Under the pieces are notes generated by a model that was not told where the DNA came from, did no database searches, and saw nothing but the letters and a program-made list of their open reading frames with translations. From assembly GCF_014524545.1 (NCBI RefSeq), contig NZ_CP053557.1:2939501-3003500 (forward strand): a DNA stretch of 64,000 nt, given 5' to 3'. Positions 1 through 9,048 of the stretch are shown in pieces (position 1 is the first letter of the stretch; each line of letters begins with the position of its first letter). This DNA comes from Exiguobacterium sp. Helios. GTDB taxonomy: Bacteria > Bacillota > Bacilli > Exiguobacteriales > Exiguobacteriaceae. Position numbers and translations under genes: made by a program.

Positions 1-846
1 TTCCATCGTCGTTCCGAGGAAACAACGGACATCGGCTTCGATGTCTTCTCCGTCAAAGAGAATGACGCCTGTCTTTTGTCCGGTTTGGCGTGCTTCATCG
101 ATGAGTTGCTGCAGGAATGAGAGGTCACCCGCTACAACGGATAACGTTGCTTCCGGTGCATAGTGCGTGTACTTCATGCCTGGTGCCTTCGGTGTCTGGT
201 CTTTCATCGATAAGGCAGGATCAAGTGACACGTCCCCGATGATCGATTCGATCTGTTCCCGCGTCACACCACCCGGCCGTAAAATCACCGGTGGATTCAC
301 GGTACAGTCGATGACCGTCGATTCGACACCGATTCCGGTCTCCCCGCCGTCGACGATTGCGGCGATGCGGCCCGAGAGGTCATGTGCGACATGCGCAGAT
401 GACGTCGGTGAAGGTTTTCCGGAACGGTTGGCACTTGGTGCTGCCAGACCTAACCCAGTCGCTTCGATTAACTCAAGCGCCAGCGGATGGTCCGGCATCC
501 GTAATCCGATCGTATCCAGTCCTGCGGTGACGAGTGAGGATGCACGTCCGTTTGATTCTAAAATGATCGTCAAGGCACCCGGCCAAAACGTATCCATCAA
601 TTGAGTCGCGACATCCGGAATATGAGTGACGAACTGCTTTGCCTGTTCGATGGATGCGACATGGACAATCAACGGATTGTCGGAAGGTCGACCCTTCGCG
701 GCGAAAATTCGCCGAACGGCCGTTTCGCTCGTCGCATCCCCTGCGAGACCATAGACCGTCTCCGTCGGAATCGCGACGACTTCACCTTCTTGTAATAGTC
801 GTACCGCTTCATTTAATGTCTTCTGCTGAATCATTTCCGTCTTCAC
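1..846 (-). CDS. ywlC: Threonylcarbamoyl-AMP synthase (Sua5/YrdC/YwlC family), 3' end cut by window
   Basis: Makes threonylcarbamoyl-AMP from threonine, bicarbonate and ATP, the first step of t6A37 tRNA modification in the cytoplasm. The visible 282 codons include the YrdC-domain motifs near the N-terminus (PTETVYGLAGDA, then KGRPSDNPL) and SANRSGKPSPT and GVESTVID further on; the region after about residue 215 fits the Sua5 C-terminal domain, and the end lies outside the window. I chose the GTG at 846 because it overlaps the prmC stop (GTGA) and has an AAAGGA ribosome site 9 nt upstream; an in-frame ATG at 834 would be 21 nt away. Last gene of the visible prfA-prmC-ywlC run, the order known from Bacillus. 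Confidence 0.92.
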   Translation of the reverse strand, partial: MKTEMIQQKTLNEAVRLLQEGEVVAIPTETVYGLAGDATSETAVRRIFAAKGRPSDNPLIVHVASIEQAKQFVTHIPDVATQLMDTFWPGALTIILESNGRASSLVTAGLDTIGLRMPDHPLALELIEATGLGLAAPSANRSGKPSPTSSAHVAHDLSGRIAAIVDGGETGIGVESTVIDCTVNPPVILRPGGVTREQIESIIGDVSLDPALSMKDQTPKAPGMKYTHYAPEATLSVVAGDLSFLQQLIDEARQTGQKTGVILFDGEDIEADVRCFLGTTME

Positions 847-1691
847 TCTGGACAATCCTTTCGTTCCGCATACACGATACGGTCTTTACCGTTTATATCT
901 TTTAAAATACCCGTTTCTACAGTTGGATAACGTTTTTTTAACATCATTTGCACTTCATCGCCCTGATTGTGTCCGATTTCGAACGCAATCAAACGAAAAT
1001 CATCGCGCAGGATCCGACTGCTGTCTTCAATCAGGCGGCGGTAGAACACGAGTCCGTCTTTCCCGCCAAACAACGCGAGGTGGGGCTCATGGTCAAACAC
1101 GACGTCACTGAGCAATTCATCTTCTTCAATATAAGGGGGATTCGAGACTAACACCCGGACTGACCGGTCAGCAAGCGGTGCCAGCAAATCCCCTTCCAAA
1201 AAGGTGACCTCTCCGCCAAGCATCTGTTGATTTTCTTTGGCAACCGCAATCGCCTCCGCCGAAATATCGACCGTCGTGACCGGTTGTTTCAGTTCAAGGG
1301 CAAGCGTCAGACAAATCGCTCCGCTGCCGGTTCCGATATCGACGATTTCACCGGGTTTGAATGTTTCTCCTTGCAGGCGTCCCGTCACGAATTCAATCAA
1401 TTCTTCCGTCTCCGGCCGCGGAATCAAAACAGCGGGTGACACGCGGAAGTCGCGTCCGTAAAACGGCTGGTATCCGATCAAATGCTGGACCGGGACACCA
1501 TTTAAATGGGCCAGTAAATATTCACTGAACAACAGGTCCTGTTCCGGCTCAAGTTCGTCCGACAAACGGATCAACAATCTGGTCCGGTCGACCTGTAAAA
1601 CGTGCATAAGTAACCATTCGGCACTCGAGGCCTCGCGTCCTGCCGTCAAGAGCATCGTTTGTGCCTGATTCAGACGTTTTGCGATTCGCAT
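843..1691 (-). CDS. prmC: Peptide chain release factor N5-glutamine methyltransferase PrmC
   Basis: Methylates the glutamine of the GGQ motif of release factors using S-adenosylmethionine. The 282-aa protein has an N-terminal helical domain, the SAM-binding motif VDIGTGSGAICLTLAL near residue 118 and the hallmark NPPY motif (SNPPYIEE) near residue 184, which binds the target glutamine. Length is normal for the family. The ATG at 1691 overlaps the prfA stop as ATGA, so the two are translationally coupled, and its substrate is the upstream gene product. Confidence 0.96.
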   Translation of the reverse strand: MRIAKRLNQAQTMLLTAGREASSAEWLLMHVLQVDRTRLLIRLSDELEPEQDLLFSEYLLAHLNGVPVQHLIGYQPFYGRDFRVSPAVLIPRPETEELIEFVTGRLQGETFKPGEIVDIGTGSGAICLTLALELKQPVTTVDISAEAIAVAKENQQMLGGEVTFLEGDLLAPLADRSVRVLVSNPPYIEEDELLSDVVFDHEPHLALFGGKDGLVFYRRLIEDSSRILRDDFRLIAFEIGHNQGDEVQMMLKKRYPTVETGILKDINGKDRIVYAERKDCPE

Positions 1692-2749
1692 CAGTTCGCC
1701 GCCTCCGATGCCCGGGCCTGATACTCCATGACGAGAGTATCGATGACTTCATCCATCTCACCTTGCAGAATCCGGTCAAGTTTTTGAATCGTCAAACCGA
1801 TCCGGTGATCAGTGACACGGTTTTGGGCAAAGTTATACGTCCGGATCCGCTCTGACCGGTCACCCGTTCCGACCGCTGATTTCCGCTTTTCATCGTACTC
1901 GGCCTGCTGCTCGCGTTGAATCTTATCGTAAACACGTGCCCGCAGCACCTTCATCGCTTTTTCTTTATTTTTAATTTGTGACTTTTCATCCTGACAGCTG
2001 GCGACGATTCCCGTCGGTACGTGCGTGACCCGGACAGCCGACTGGGTCGTGTTGACCGATTGTCCGCCCGGTCCGCTCGATGTGAACGTATCGACGCGGA
2101 CATCTTTGTCGTGAATCTCGACTTCGACATCTTCTGCTTCCGGCAAGACGGCAACGGTTGCGGTCGATGTATGAATCCGTCCGCCCGACTCGGTTGACGG
2201 GACACGCTGGACTCGGTGGGCGCCGTTCTCATACTTTAGCTTCGAATACGCACCCGTTCCTTTGACGATGAAGATGATTTCCTTGTAGCCGCCAAGCTCC
2301 GTATAGCTGGCATCGATGATCTCAATTTTCCAGCTCTGTTTTTCAGCGAACTTCGAATACATTTTAAAGAGATCGCCGGCAAATAACGCCGCTTCATCAC
2401 CGCCTGCCGCACCACGGATTTCGACGATGACGTTTTTATCGTCGTTCGGATCTTTCGGCAGGAGCAGAGCTTTCAGCTTCGTCTCGAGTTCCTTGATTTC
2501 CGGCTCGAGCACGGCGACTTCCTCTTTCGCGAGATCGCGCATCTCCGGGTCCGTCAACATATGACGCGCCTCCTGATAGGCTTCCATCTTATCGCGGTAG
2601 ACGCGGTACACTTCAACGGTCGGTGCCAGTTGGGACTGCTCCTTCGATACCTCACGCAGTTGATTCGTATCTTTAATGATGGCGGGGTCCGCCAACAGGT
2701 CATTTAATTTTTCATAACGGTCTTCCAACGCACTTAATCGCTCTAACAT
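1691..2749 (-). CDS. prfA: Peptide chain release factor 1
   Basis: Recognises UAA and UAG stop codons and triggers peptide release on the ribosome. The 352-aa sequence carries the catalytic GGQ motif ([12 protein letters not shown]) in the middle and the usual RF-1 length, with the basic segment and the [10 protein letters not shown] stretch after it. It heads a tight prfA-prmC-ywlC cluster. Unlike Bacillus subtilis, tdk, rpmE and rho are not directly upstream but about 26 kb away in this window, so the cluster has been split. Confidence 0.97.
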   Translation of the reverse strand: MLERLSALEDRYEKLNDLLADPAIIKDTNQLREVSKEQSQLAPTVEVYRVYRDKMEAYQEARHMLTDPEMRDLAKEEVAVLEPEIKELETKLKALLLPKDPNDDKNVIVEIRGAAGGDEAALFAGDLFKMYSKFAEKQSWKIEIIDASYTELGGYKEIIFIVKGTGAYSKLKYENGAHRVQRVPSTESGGRIHTSTATVAVLPEAEDVEVEIHDKDVRVDTFTSSGPGGQSVNTTQSAVRVTHVPTGIVASCQDEKSQIKNKEKAMKVLRARVYDKIQREQQAEYDEKRKSAVGTGDRSERIRTYNFAQNRVTDHRIGLTIQKLDRILQGEMDEVIDTLVMEYQARASEAAN

Positions 2750-2873
2750 TCTCGGTCATCCTTCCTGATGATTCTTCTGTCGTCAGTATAGCAAATATTT
2801 AGAGTCGCGTTACGCCGGAGCAACATTTCTTCCTTATTAAAAGCGTTTCCCGTCACTCCTTTTTTTACTCCAC

Positions 2874-2902
2874 TTGACGTCCTGGATGGATTTTCCTATA
2901 AT
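2874..2902 (+). promoter_or_regulatory. SigA-type promoter of the GntR-ABC operon
   Basis: TTGACG (2874-2879), a 17-bp spacer and a perfect TATAAT (2897-2902). The predicted start of transcription falls inside the palindrome described next. Confidence 0.8.
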
Positions 2903-2903
2903 T

Positions 2904-2928
2904 AGTGTACTAATTGAATTAATACACT
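2904..2928. promoter_or_regulatory. Palindromic operator for the GntR (YtrA-type) regulator
   Basis: The arms AGTGTA (2904-2909) and TACACT (2923-2928) flank an AT-rich centre that is itself nearly symmetrical. It begins just after the -10 box and ends before the AGGAGG ribosome site, so a bound protein would block transcription. The spacing and half-site style are as reported for YtrA-subfamily GntR operators; autoregulation by the gene that follows is an inference. Confidence 0.7.
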
Positions 2929-2943
2929 TAAGGAGGTAATCGA

Positions 2944-3312
2944 ATGTTTACGGTTGACCCTAAAAGTTCGTTGCCGATTTACGAGCAACTGGTCGCCCAA
3001 ATCATCCGTGCGGTTGCCCGCGGACTTCTCCGGTCCGGTGAACAGATGCCGTCGGTCCGTGAACTGGCGAGCACGTTACTCGTCAATCCGAATACCGTTT
3101 CCCGTGCCTATCAGGAACTCGAAAGCCGTAACTTCATCGTCACGATGCGCGGCAAAGGTTCCTTTATTTCCGATTTACCGATCGAACAGGTCAAACAGGC
3201 TGCGATTCAACCACATGTGCAGACACTGTGCAGCGTAGCCGATGAATTATCGATATCCAATGCAGATCTTTATCAACTACTTATCCAAACAAGGGAGGAT
3301 TCCTCATGTTGA
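2944..3312 (+). CDS. GntR-family transcriptional regulator, YtrA subfamily
   Basis: A 122-aa DNA-binding repressor: winged helix-turn-helix over residues 10-75 (PIYEQLVAQI, then SVRELASTLLVNPNTVSRAYQELE) with only a short helical C-terminal tail for dimerisation, which is the mark of the YtrA group. These usually control adjacent ABC transporters. Ribosome site AGGAGG lies 7 nt before the ATG. Its stop overlaps the start of the downstream ATPase gene, so the three genes 2944-5127 form one operon; the effector is unknown. Confidence 0.9.
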   Translation: MFTVDPKSSLPIYEQLVAQIIRAVARGLLRSGEQMPSVRELASTLLVNPNTVSRAYQELESRNFIVTMRGKGSFISDLPIEQVKQAAIQPHVQTLCSVADELSISNADLYQLLIQTREDSSC

Positions 3313-4172
3313 CCGTGTCTCACCTGACCAAACAGATTGATTACAAAATGATTTACGAAAACGCCTCGTTCACGTTGCCAGCCGGAACGATTACAGCACT
3401 GATCGGACGAAACGGTGCCGGCAAGACGACGTTACTGAAAACACTCGTCGGAGCACTTGAGCCGTCCCGCGGAAAAGTCGAATGGAACCAACAGTCCATC
3501 CATCACGTTCCGTCAGCCCGGCAACATCTGTTTTTAGTTCCGGATTCAATCGGCGTCTACCGTCAGATGACACTCGGGGAATTGATAGGCTTTTACAATG
3601 CGTTTTATCCGAATTTCGAACGGACTTTTATTGAAAACTATTGCCGGTCGTTGAATCTCGATCGTGGACGCCGTGTCACCTCACTCTCAAAAGGTCAGGC
3701 CCAGCTGTTTTTACTGCAGCTTGCTTTCGCAACCAACGCACCGGTCCTGTTGCTCGATGAACCGACGGACGGACTCGACCGGATCAATAAACGAAATTAC
3801 TTAAAACAGCTTGTGACCTTGCTTGCTGAACGTCAAACGGCCGTCCTGATCGCGTCCCATCAGTTAGAGGAACTCGATTCACTGGCCGACCGGATCATGA
3901 CGATCGAACAACACCTCGTCAAAGAACCACAAACACTCGAAGATGCGAAATCGAGTATGCAGAAATGGCAACTCGCCTATGAGACGGTCCCGGATTTCCA
4001 CCATAACGATGTTCACGTCCTGTCACAAACCGGCCGGGTCGTGACGCTGATCGTCCGCTCGGAAGCCGGTGCCGCTTACGTCGACAAGACAAATCCGTTA
4101 CTGAGAGATGTGTTACCTGTCCAACTCGAAGATTACTTTTTAGGAACGTTCGGAGGCGATCAACATGTATAA
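3306..4172 (+). CDS. ABC transporter ATP-binding protein
   Basis: Energises export through the permease encoded next. Walker A GRNGAGKTT (about residue 34), signature SLSKGQAQ (about 122; the usual SGGQ is changed to SKGQ, as in many YtrB/CcmA-type exporters) and Walker B VLLLDEPTDGLD (about 146), followed by a switch histidine in IASHQLEE. The last 80 residues are a variable domain. It starts 7 nt inside the GntR gene and overlaps the permease gene by 8 nt. Substrate cannot be read from the sequence; related operons respond to cell-wall-active compounds. Confidence 0.9.
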   Translation: MLTVSHLTKQIDYKMIYENASFTLPAGTITALIGRNGAGKTTLLKTLVGALEPSRGKVEWNQQSIHHVPSARQHLFLVPDSIGVYRQMTLGELIGFYNAFYPNFERTFIENYCRSLNLDRGRRVTSLSKGQAQLFLLQLAFATNAPVLLLDEPTDGLDRINKRNYLKQLVTLLAERQTAVLIASHQLEELDSLADRIMTIEQHLVKEPQTLEDAKSSMQKWQLAYETVPDFHHNDVHVLSQTGRVVTLIVRSEAGAAYVDKTNPLLRDVLPVQLEDYFLGTFGGDQHV

Positions 4173-5127
4173 ACAACTGATCCGTTATCATATCAAGCAG
4201 GGCATCTGGCCACTCGCTTCTCTTTTCCTGCTCGCTGTCTTCAGTTACGGCTTCGGCAGTTACACGGTCATCGATAACTTCGGTACATACGGTGGAGCAG
4301 AAAACGAAATCATCCAATCCGTCCTCGTCAGTCCGAGTTTTGCCGGATTCGGCGCGATTCTGATGGCGGTCTTCGCGATTTTAATCCTCGGAAAAGAGCG
4401 TGGAAGCGGCCGGAGCTTAATGCTTCACGCTTTGCCGGTCAATAAAAAAACGCTCTACTGGATCAAATGGAGTCTCGGCGTCGCCATCCTGCTGATTTTG
4501 CCGATCATCGGTTTCTTCGTCAGCTGGCTGATTTTACAAGGAATCGGCGGCATTCATCCGTTTGACTACGTCAGCCTGTCTGACCTGACGCTCGATTTTG
4601 TCTCGTATTTTCTATTCGATCTCGTCGTCTTCAGTATCTTTTTACTCGCGGGAACGATTGCCGGCGACGTCATCGGCCAATTATTACTCGGATTGTTCTT
4701 TCTGTTTTTAAACTACCTGACCTTTTTTGCGATCGCCGCCATCACGACACTCGGATTTGGTCTCGCCGATGAGGAGGCTTCGTTGTTCGATTTCCTGACG
4801 ACGACGGCTTCACCGTTCACCTTGTTGTTCCAAGACGAACAGTTGATCAGCGCCCTCGTATTCAACCTGGTCTTGCTGGTCCTCTTAATCAGTTGCGGCA
4901 GTCTGCTTTATGTCAGAAGCGAAAACGAACGCCTTGGCCGTTTCACGGTTTTCCCGAAGATCCATCCGCTGTTGATCATCGTTTTCTCCGTCTATACGAC
5001 CATTTTGCTCGCAGCTGTCATCGGTGTGATCTCGTCTGAAAATCAATTTCTCTACTGGCTTGCCGTCGCGATTCTCGCCTGGCCTGCTTTTAGTTCGTAC
5101 CGCCGGATGATTGGGTGGAAACGTTGA
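4165..5127 (+). CDS. ABC transporter permease
   Basis: A 320-aa integral membrane protein with about eight strongly hydrophobic stretches (for example around residues 15-35, 60-80, 108-130, 155-190, 230-250, 270-310) and a motif GKERGSGRSLMLHALPVNKKTLYWIKW before the second pair of helices that is typical of ABC-2 type exporters. It is translationally coupled to the ATPase gene and closes the operon. No other recognisable domain. Confidence 0.85.
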   Translation: MYKQLIRYHIKQGIWPLASLFLLAVFSYGFGSYTVIDNFGTYGGAENEIIQSVLVSPSFAGFGAILMAVFAILILGKERGSGRSLMLHALPVNKKTLYWIKWSLGVAILLILPIIGFFVSWLILQGIGGIHPFDYVSLSDLTLDFVSYFLFDLVVFSIFLLAGTIAGDVIGQLLLGLFFLFLNYLTFFAIAAITTLGFGLADEEASLFDFLTTTASPFTLLFQDEQLISALVFNLVLLVLLISCGSLLYVRSENERLGRFTVFPKIHPLLIIVFSVYTTILLAAVIGVISSENQFLYWLAVAILAWPAFSSYRRMIGWKR

Positions 5128-5173
5128 TTCCGTGCTACACTATCCCCAACACTTTGGATAAAGGACGGAATCG

Positions 5174-5884
5174 ATGATGCCAAAATATCTTCAGATTTAT
5201 CAGCAATTGGTCGACCAGATTCAGGGCGGGACGTTACCGGCTGAAACCAAACTTCCTTCGGAAACGGAATTGATGCAGGAATTCGGTGCCAGTCGCGGCA
5301 CGGTCCGCAAGGCAATCGATGCCTTGCAGGACAAGGGGTTCGTCCGCAAACACCAGGGAAAAGGAGTCTTCGTACTCAGTCAGGATGCGATTGCCTTTCA
5401 GTTCAACGGCATCGTCAGCTTTTCTGAAGCAAACCGGCAAATCGGCGAACATGACGTCAAGACCGATGTCATTTCCTGTGAGCTGCTCGAAGCGACCGAG
5501 GAACTGGCCCAGTTGTTCCATGTCACGCCCGGTACGTCGCTCACGCAGGTCAAACGGGTCCGGTCGATTGACGGGGAACGGGTCATCTTTGATATCAACC
5601 TGTTCGTGACGTCCCTTGTCCCCGGTTTGACGAAAGAAATTGCCGGTGCGTCGATTTATGCGTATATCGAACAGACACTCGGACGGCAGATCAGTTATGC
5701 CAAACGAAAAATCGAGGCCCAACCCGCGACGGCGGAAGATCAGCAGTATCTGGATCTCGAGGGCACCTCCCATGTCATCGTCATTACGAATGATACGTAT
5801 TATTACGAGGGTCAGCATTTTGAACGGACACAGTCGCGTCACCGGCTCGATAAGTTTCAATTCACGGATATTGCCCGCCGCTAA
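5174..5884 (+). CDS. treR: Trehalose operon repressor, GntR/HutC family
   Basis: Represses trehalose genes and in the family is released by trehalose-6-phosphate. The 236-aa protein has an N-terminal GntR helix-turn-helix (residues 5-70, LPSETELMQEFGASRGTVRKAIDAL) and a UTRA effector domain (about 90-232, ending HRLDKFQFTDIARR, very like TreR of Bacillus). Assignment is supported by treP and treA downstream and by two 18-bp operators before treP. A large GGDEF-EAL gene lies between treR and treP, which is unusual because treR is normally next to treA. Confidence 0.85.
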   Translation: MMPKYLQIYQQLVDQIQGGTLPAETKLPSETELMQEFGASRGTVRKAIDALQDKGFVRKHQGKGVFVLSQDAIAFQFNGIVSFSEANRQIGEHDVKTDVISCELLEATEELAQLFHVTPGTSLTQVKRVRSIDGERVIFDINLFVTSLVPGLTKEIAGASIYAYIEQTLGRQISYAKRKIEAQPATAEDQQYLDLEGTSHVIVITNDTYYYEGQHFERTQSRHRLDKFQFTDIARR

Positions 5885-5911
5885 GGACTCTAAACTCAGA
5901 GTCCTTTTTTT
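5885..5911 (+). terminator. Rho-independent terminator after treR
   Basis: Stem GGACTCT / AGAGTCC with a 6-nt loop, immediately followed by a run of seven T. Confidence 0.85.
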
Positions 5912-5918
5912 GTTTTTT

Positions 5919-5933
5919 TGAACGAAACGTTCA
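5919..5933. promoter_or_regulatory. Perfect palindrome TGAACG-N3-CGTTCA upstream of the GGDEF-EAL gene
   Basis: Perfect 6+3+6 palindrome located 90 bp before the start codon and just after the treR terminator, in the position expected of an operator for the gene starting at 6017. I cannot name the protein that would bind it. Confidence 0.35.
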
Positions 5934-6016
5934 TTCTTCCATTTGAATGTTATATTATAAAAATGTGAACCAAATTTTAGGTTTCTTTTTATATTTTTTA
6001 ACTGGAGGTTTTGCCA

Positions 6017-8803
6017 TTGCCATTTATGAAAGGACTAAATACTTTACTAAAACGCGGTCAGGACGTATCCACCATTGATGAACACTTCATGGAAAACCAT
6101 CCAGATGCGATTTATACGCTCGACATATTAGGACGTGTCACGCGTCTAAACGATAAAACCTCCCTATTACTGGGCTACACGAGAGACGCTTTAATGAACC
6201 ACTTCAAACATTTTGTTCATCCGGACGATCAAGACAGCACAGTGTTCCATTTTCAACAGGTCATGCAGGGAAAAAGCGAGACGTATACGGTACGCATCCG
6301 GCATTCGAAAGGTCATTATCTCGAAATGATGATCGTCAATATTCCGATCTTCTCCAATGGTCTGATTGTCGGGGCTTATGGAATTGCTCGCGATTTAACG
6401 ACAAACCGACTGATGAAACAACAGATGGACTCGATTCAGTTTGATCAGCAATTGGTCGAAACACTTCCGGGAATCGCCCTGGCCGCATTCAATGAGCACG
6501 GTAACTTGTTGCGCTCCTCCGACTCGTTCGCGGAATTATTCGGAGTCCGGCCCGAACAGCTCAAACATTTGTCTAAACAAGAGTTTTTCCAACGGATTCA
6601 TCCTGCTGACCAACAGGAGTTTCGTGAGTATCTCGATCTGTTGAAAACAAACCGCTGTTTGCCTTCACTCGACATCGAAACACGTGTCCTTCATCCACAG
6701 CATGGTTATCAGGATATCTTCTGCCGATGTGCGTTCCGGCAAGATGACCGGCAACAACAGGCAGAGCTCACTTGTGTTCTCTATAATCTTTCGGAACACA
6801 AATCATTGGATAAACAACTTCATGATGAAAAAGAAAAGTTTTTAACGTTCCAACAAGTGTCGACGAGTGCGATTTACCGGTACGATATTGATCAAAAAAA
6901 GATTGATTTTCACACACGGGGATTTGAAAATATCTTTGAAGGATTGCTGCACCGGCACCAACAGGTCGACGGGCTTTGGATCGAGCATTTGATTCTTCCT
7001 GAAGATCGATCAAAAGTCGAAGCGAGTTATCACCGGATTCTCGCCAATCATGAGTCCGAAGTCTCCTATCGTATCCGTCACGACGATAGGATTCATTGGA
7101 TTTTAGAAAACCGGACACCGATCCGTGGCGCAGACGGTGTCGTCTCCGCTTTCCAAAGTGTCATTCAGGACATCACACAGTTAAAACAACAGGAAGAGAA
7201 AATCTTTCAACTGGCGATGCATGACCGGGTGACGGGACTGCCGAACCGGACACTCGTTCTTGAACAAATGAACCAATGGATTGCTACTTATCCCACGTTC
7301 AGCGTCTTGACCGTCAGCTACAATGCCTTACAGGACATCAATCATGATTTCGGTTATCCGATTGGTGATAAGTGGTTGTCAAAAACAGCAACACAATTGT
7401 TACACCACCTGCCGACTGCTTCTTACTTTGGTCACCTCTACGGAGATGAATACATCGTCCTGTTCCCGAACGTCGTCGAAGAATGTTCAATCAACAAGAT
7501 CTGTGAACAATTGATTGAACTGTCCAAACAAAAAATCGTCGTCGATTCCTACGAATGGTACCCGTCAATCGGTATCGGCGTGAGCCGTTTTCCAGAAGAT
7601 GCGGATTCGGCGGAAGACCTTGTCAAAACAGCGAGCATCGCCCTCGGTCGGGCCCGTGTGAATGAATACAGTGTCTATTCCTCGACGTTCAATATCGAGA
7701 CTTACCGGCGCCATCAACTTCAAAAAAGTATCCGAACGGCTATCCGCCGGAACGAACTGTTCCTTGAGTATCAGCCAAAAGTTAACGCGTGGTCCGGAAC
7801 GATTGTCGGAGCTGAAGCGTTAATCCGCTGGCAACATCCGGACTGGGGCCGGATTCCGCCAAACGATTTCATTCCGTTATCCGAGGAAAGCGAGATGCAT
7901 ATCCTGATTGCCGACTGGGTGCTCGAAGAAACATGCCGGAATATCAATCAATGGATTCTTGCCGATTTACCGATCGTTCCGATTTCAATCAACGTTTCTC
8001 CAAAACGCTTGATCCACGGGAACTTTGCCGAGACCTGCCAGGAAACACTCCAGCGCTTCGGTGTTTCCCCAAGCATGCTTGAAATCGAAATTCTCGAGAC
8101 CGATGTCTTGTTTGATAACAGTAAAATTCAGCAGTCACTTCAGATGCTCAGTCAAATGGGCATCAAGATTGCCTTGGATGATTTCGGAAAAGGCTATTCA
8201 TCAATCTCTTATCTGCAACAGTATCCGATTGATACGATTAAGATTGACCGGCAGTTCGCGACGACGCTGATCCAGGACAAAAAAACACAATCCGTCGTCC
8301 GGAGCGTCCTCTTCATGGCAAAGGAATTCGGCATGGATGTCGTTGCAGAAGGTGTCGAGACGATGGGACAACTCCACTTCTTACGAGGACTCGAATGTAC
8401 GACCATCCAAGGATACTTGTTCAGTAAACCGTTACCTAAAGTCCATTTCGAACGCGCCATGCGCGAACGGCAGATTGCAGCGACGGAAGCGATGACTGCC
8501 CCAATCAGCACCCGGACGGTCGATGCTTCCATTACGATTCAACGGCTGAACGGACAGGATATCCACGTCGGTCGAACAAATATCGTGGTCTCCAAAGGGA
8601 CCATGCATAGTGTCTCCTTCTATTCCCCGCTACATCTGCCTGTTCATGAAGGGATTGAACTTGTTTTGATTTTGAAACAACAGCCGATTCCGGTCCGACC
8701 GCTTCAGGCGATCGAACTGGATAACGGTAAGATCGAATATGAATGCCAGTACTTGGATGTGAAGCAGTCCCATCTCGTCTTCGAAGCGCTGCAATCTTCC
8801 TGA
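6017..8803 (+). CDS. PAS-PAS-PAS-GGDEF(degenerate)-EAL cyclic-di-GMP protein with extra C-terminal domain
   Basis: Probable c-di-GMP phosphodiesterase. About three PAS domains fill residues 20-395 (one begins HPDAIYTLDILGRV), then a GGDEF domain whose active site reads LYGDEY instead of GGDEF, so diguanylate cyclase activity is doubtful. The EAL domain (about 575-815) keeps the key signatures: GAEALIRW, SINVSPKRL, DDFGKGYSS, IKIDRQF and AEGVE. The last ~110 residues are an additional beta-rich domain resembling PilZ in outline but without its RxxxR and D/NxSxxG motifs. Start: a TTG at 6017 stands 8 nt after GGAGG; an ATG at 6026 and a TTG at 6011 are alternatives. It sits alone between treR and treP. 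Confidence 0.88.
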   Translation: MPFMKGLNTLLKRGQDVSTIDEHFMENHPDAIYTLDILGRVTRLNDKTSLLLGYTRDALMNHFKHFVHPDDQDSTVFHFQQVMQGKSETYTVRIRHSKGHYLEMMIVNIPIFSNGLIVGAYGIARDLTTNRLMKQQMDSIQFDQQLVETLPGIALAAFNEHGNLLRSSDSFAELFGVRPEQLKHLSKQEFFQRIHPADQQEFREYLDLLKTNRCLPSLDIETRVLHPQHGYQDIFCRCAFRQDDRQQQAELTCVLYNLSEHKSLDKQLHDEKEKFLTFQQVSTSAIYRYDIDQKKIDFHTRGFENIFEGLLHRHQQVDGLWIEHLILPEDRSKVEASYHRILANHESEVSYRIRHDDRIHWILENRTPIRGADGVVSAFQSVIQDITQLKQQEEKIFQLAMHDRVTGLPNRTLVLEQMNQWIATYPTFSVLTVSYNALQDINHDFGYPIGDKWLSKTATQLLHHLPTASYFGHLYGDEYIVLFPNVVEECSINKICEQLIELSKQKIVVDSYEWYPSIGIGVSRFPEDADSAEDLVKTASIALGRARVNEYSVYSSTFNIETYRRHQLQKSIRTAIRRNELFLEYQPKVNAWSGTIVGAEALIRWQHPDWGRIPPNDFIPLSEESEMHILIADWVLEETCRNINQWILADLPIVPISINVSPKRLIHGNFAETCQETLQRFGVSPSMLEIEILETDVLFDNSKIQQSLQMLSQMGIKIALDDFGKGYSSISYLQQYPIDTIKIDRQFATTLIQDKKTQSVVRSVLFMAKEFGMDVVAEGVETMGQLHFLRGLECTTIQGYLFSKPLPKVHFERAMRERQIAATEAMTAPISTRTVDASITIQRLNGQDIHVGRTNIVVSKGTMHSVSFYSPLHLPVHEGIELVLILKQQPIPVRPLQAIELDNGKIEYECQYLDVKQSHLVFEALQSS

Positions 8804-8809
8804 AAAACA

Positions 8810-8966
8810 AGACTGATTCAAAAAGGAATCTCTCGTCTTTTCACGCTCTTTCCTGTAGGAGTTGCGTGAAACAGTGATTCCTGTTTAAACGAGAAAAGGG
8901 CGGCAGAATTAGAATCTACCATCCTTTTCTTTGTAGGGACTGACTTTTGAGTCAGCCCCTTTTTTA
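8810..8966 (+). repeat. Intergenic repeat family, copy A (internally shortened)
   Basis: Copy A runs from the end of the GGDEF-EAL gene to a terminator-like hairpin. It shares with copy B (13760-13978) the block AAAAAGGAATCTCTCGTC near its left end, GTGATTCCT plus TTTAAACG in the middle, GGCAGAATTA, and TTTTGAGTCAG at the right end. The core here is short: CTTTCC is joined almost directly to GTAGGAGT, whereas longer copies have 80-100 bases between these two blocks. The gap 8804-9105 holds this repeat and the treP control region, no gene. Confidence 0.75.
8936..8966 (+). terminator. Terminator at right end of repeat copy A
   Basis: Hairpin CTGACT-TTTG-AGTCAG, extended by GGG/CCC, then a run of seven T. 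It probably ends transcription from the GGDEF-EAL gene. Confidence 0.7.
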
Positions 8967-8984
8967 TTGATCAAAGCGGTTTCG

Positions 8985-9002
8985 AACTTATCTATATAAG
9001 TT
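8985..9002. promoter_or_regulatory. TreR-type operator 1 of treP
   Basis: AACTTATCTATATAAGTT, an 18-bp near-palindrome just before the -35 box. It is the exact reverse complement of operator 2, 26 bp away centre to centre. Confidence 0.75.
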
Positions 9003-9003
9003 G

Positions 9004-9033
9004 TTGACTTAACTTATATAGATAAGTTAAGAT
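9004..9033 (+). promoter_or_regulatory. Promoter of treP-treA
   Basis: TTGACT (9004-9009), 18-bp spacer, TAAGAT (9028-9033). The spacer is filled by operator 2, so repression by direct occlusion is expected. Confidence 0.7.
9011..9028. promoter_or_regulatory. TreR-type operator 2 of treP
   Basis: AACTTATATAGATAAGTT lies between the -35 and -10 boxes and is the exact reverse complement of operator 1. Two operators before a trehalose PTS gene match the arrangement known for the Bacillus tre operon. Confidence 0.75.
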
Positions 9034-9048
9034 GAATGTGCGCATATA

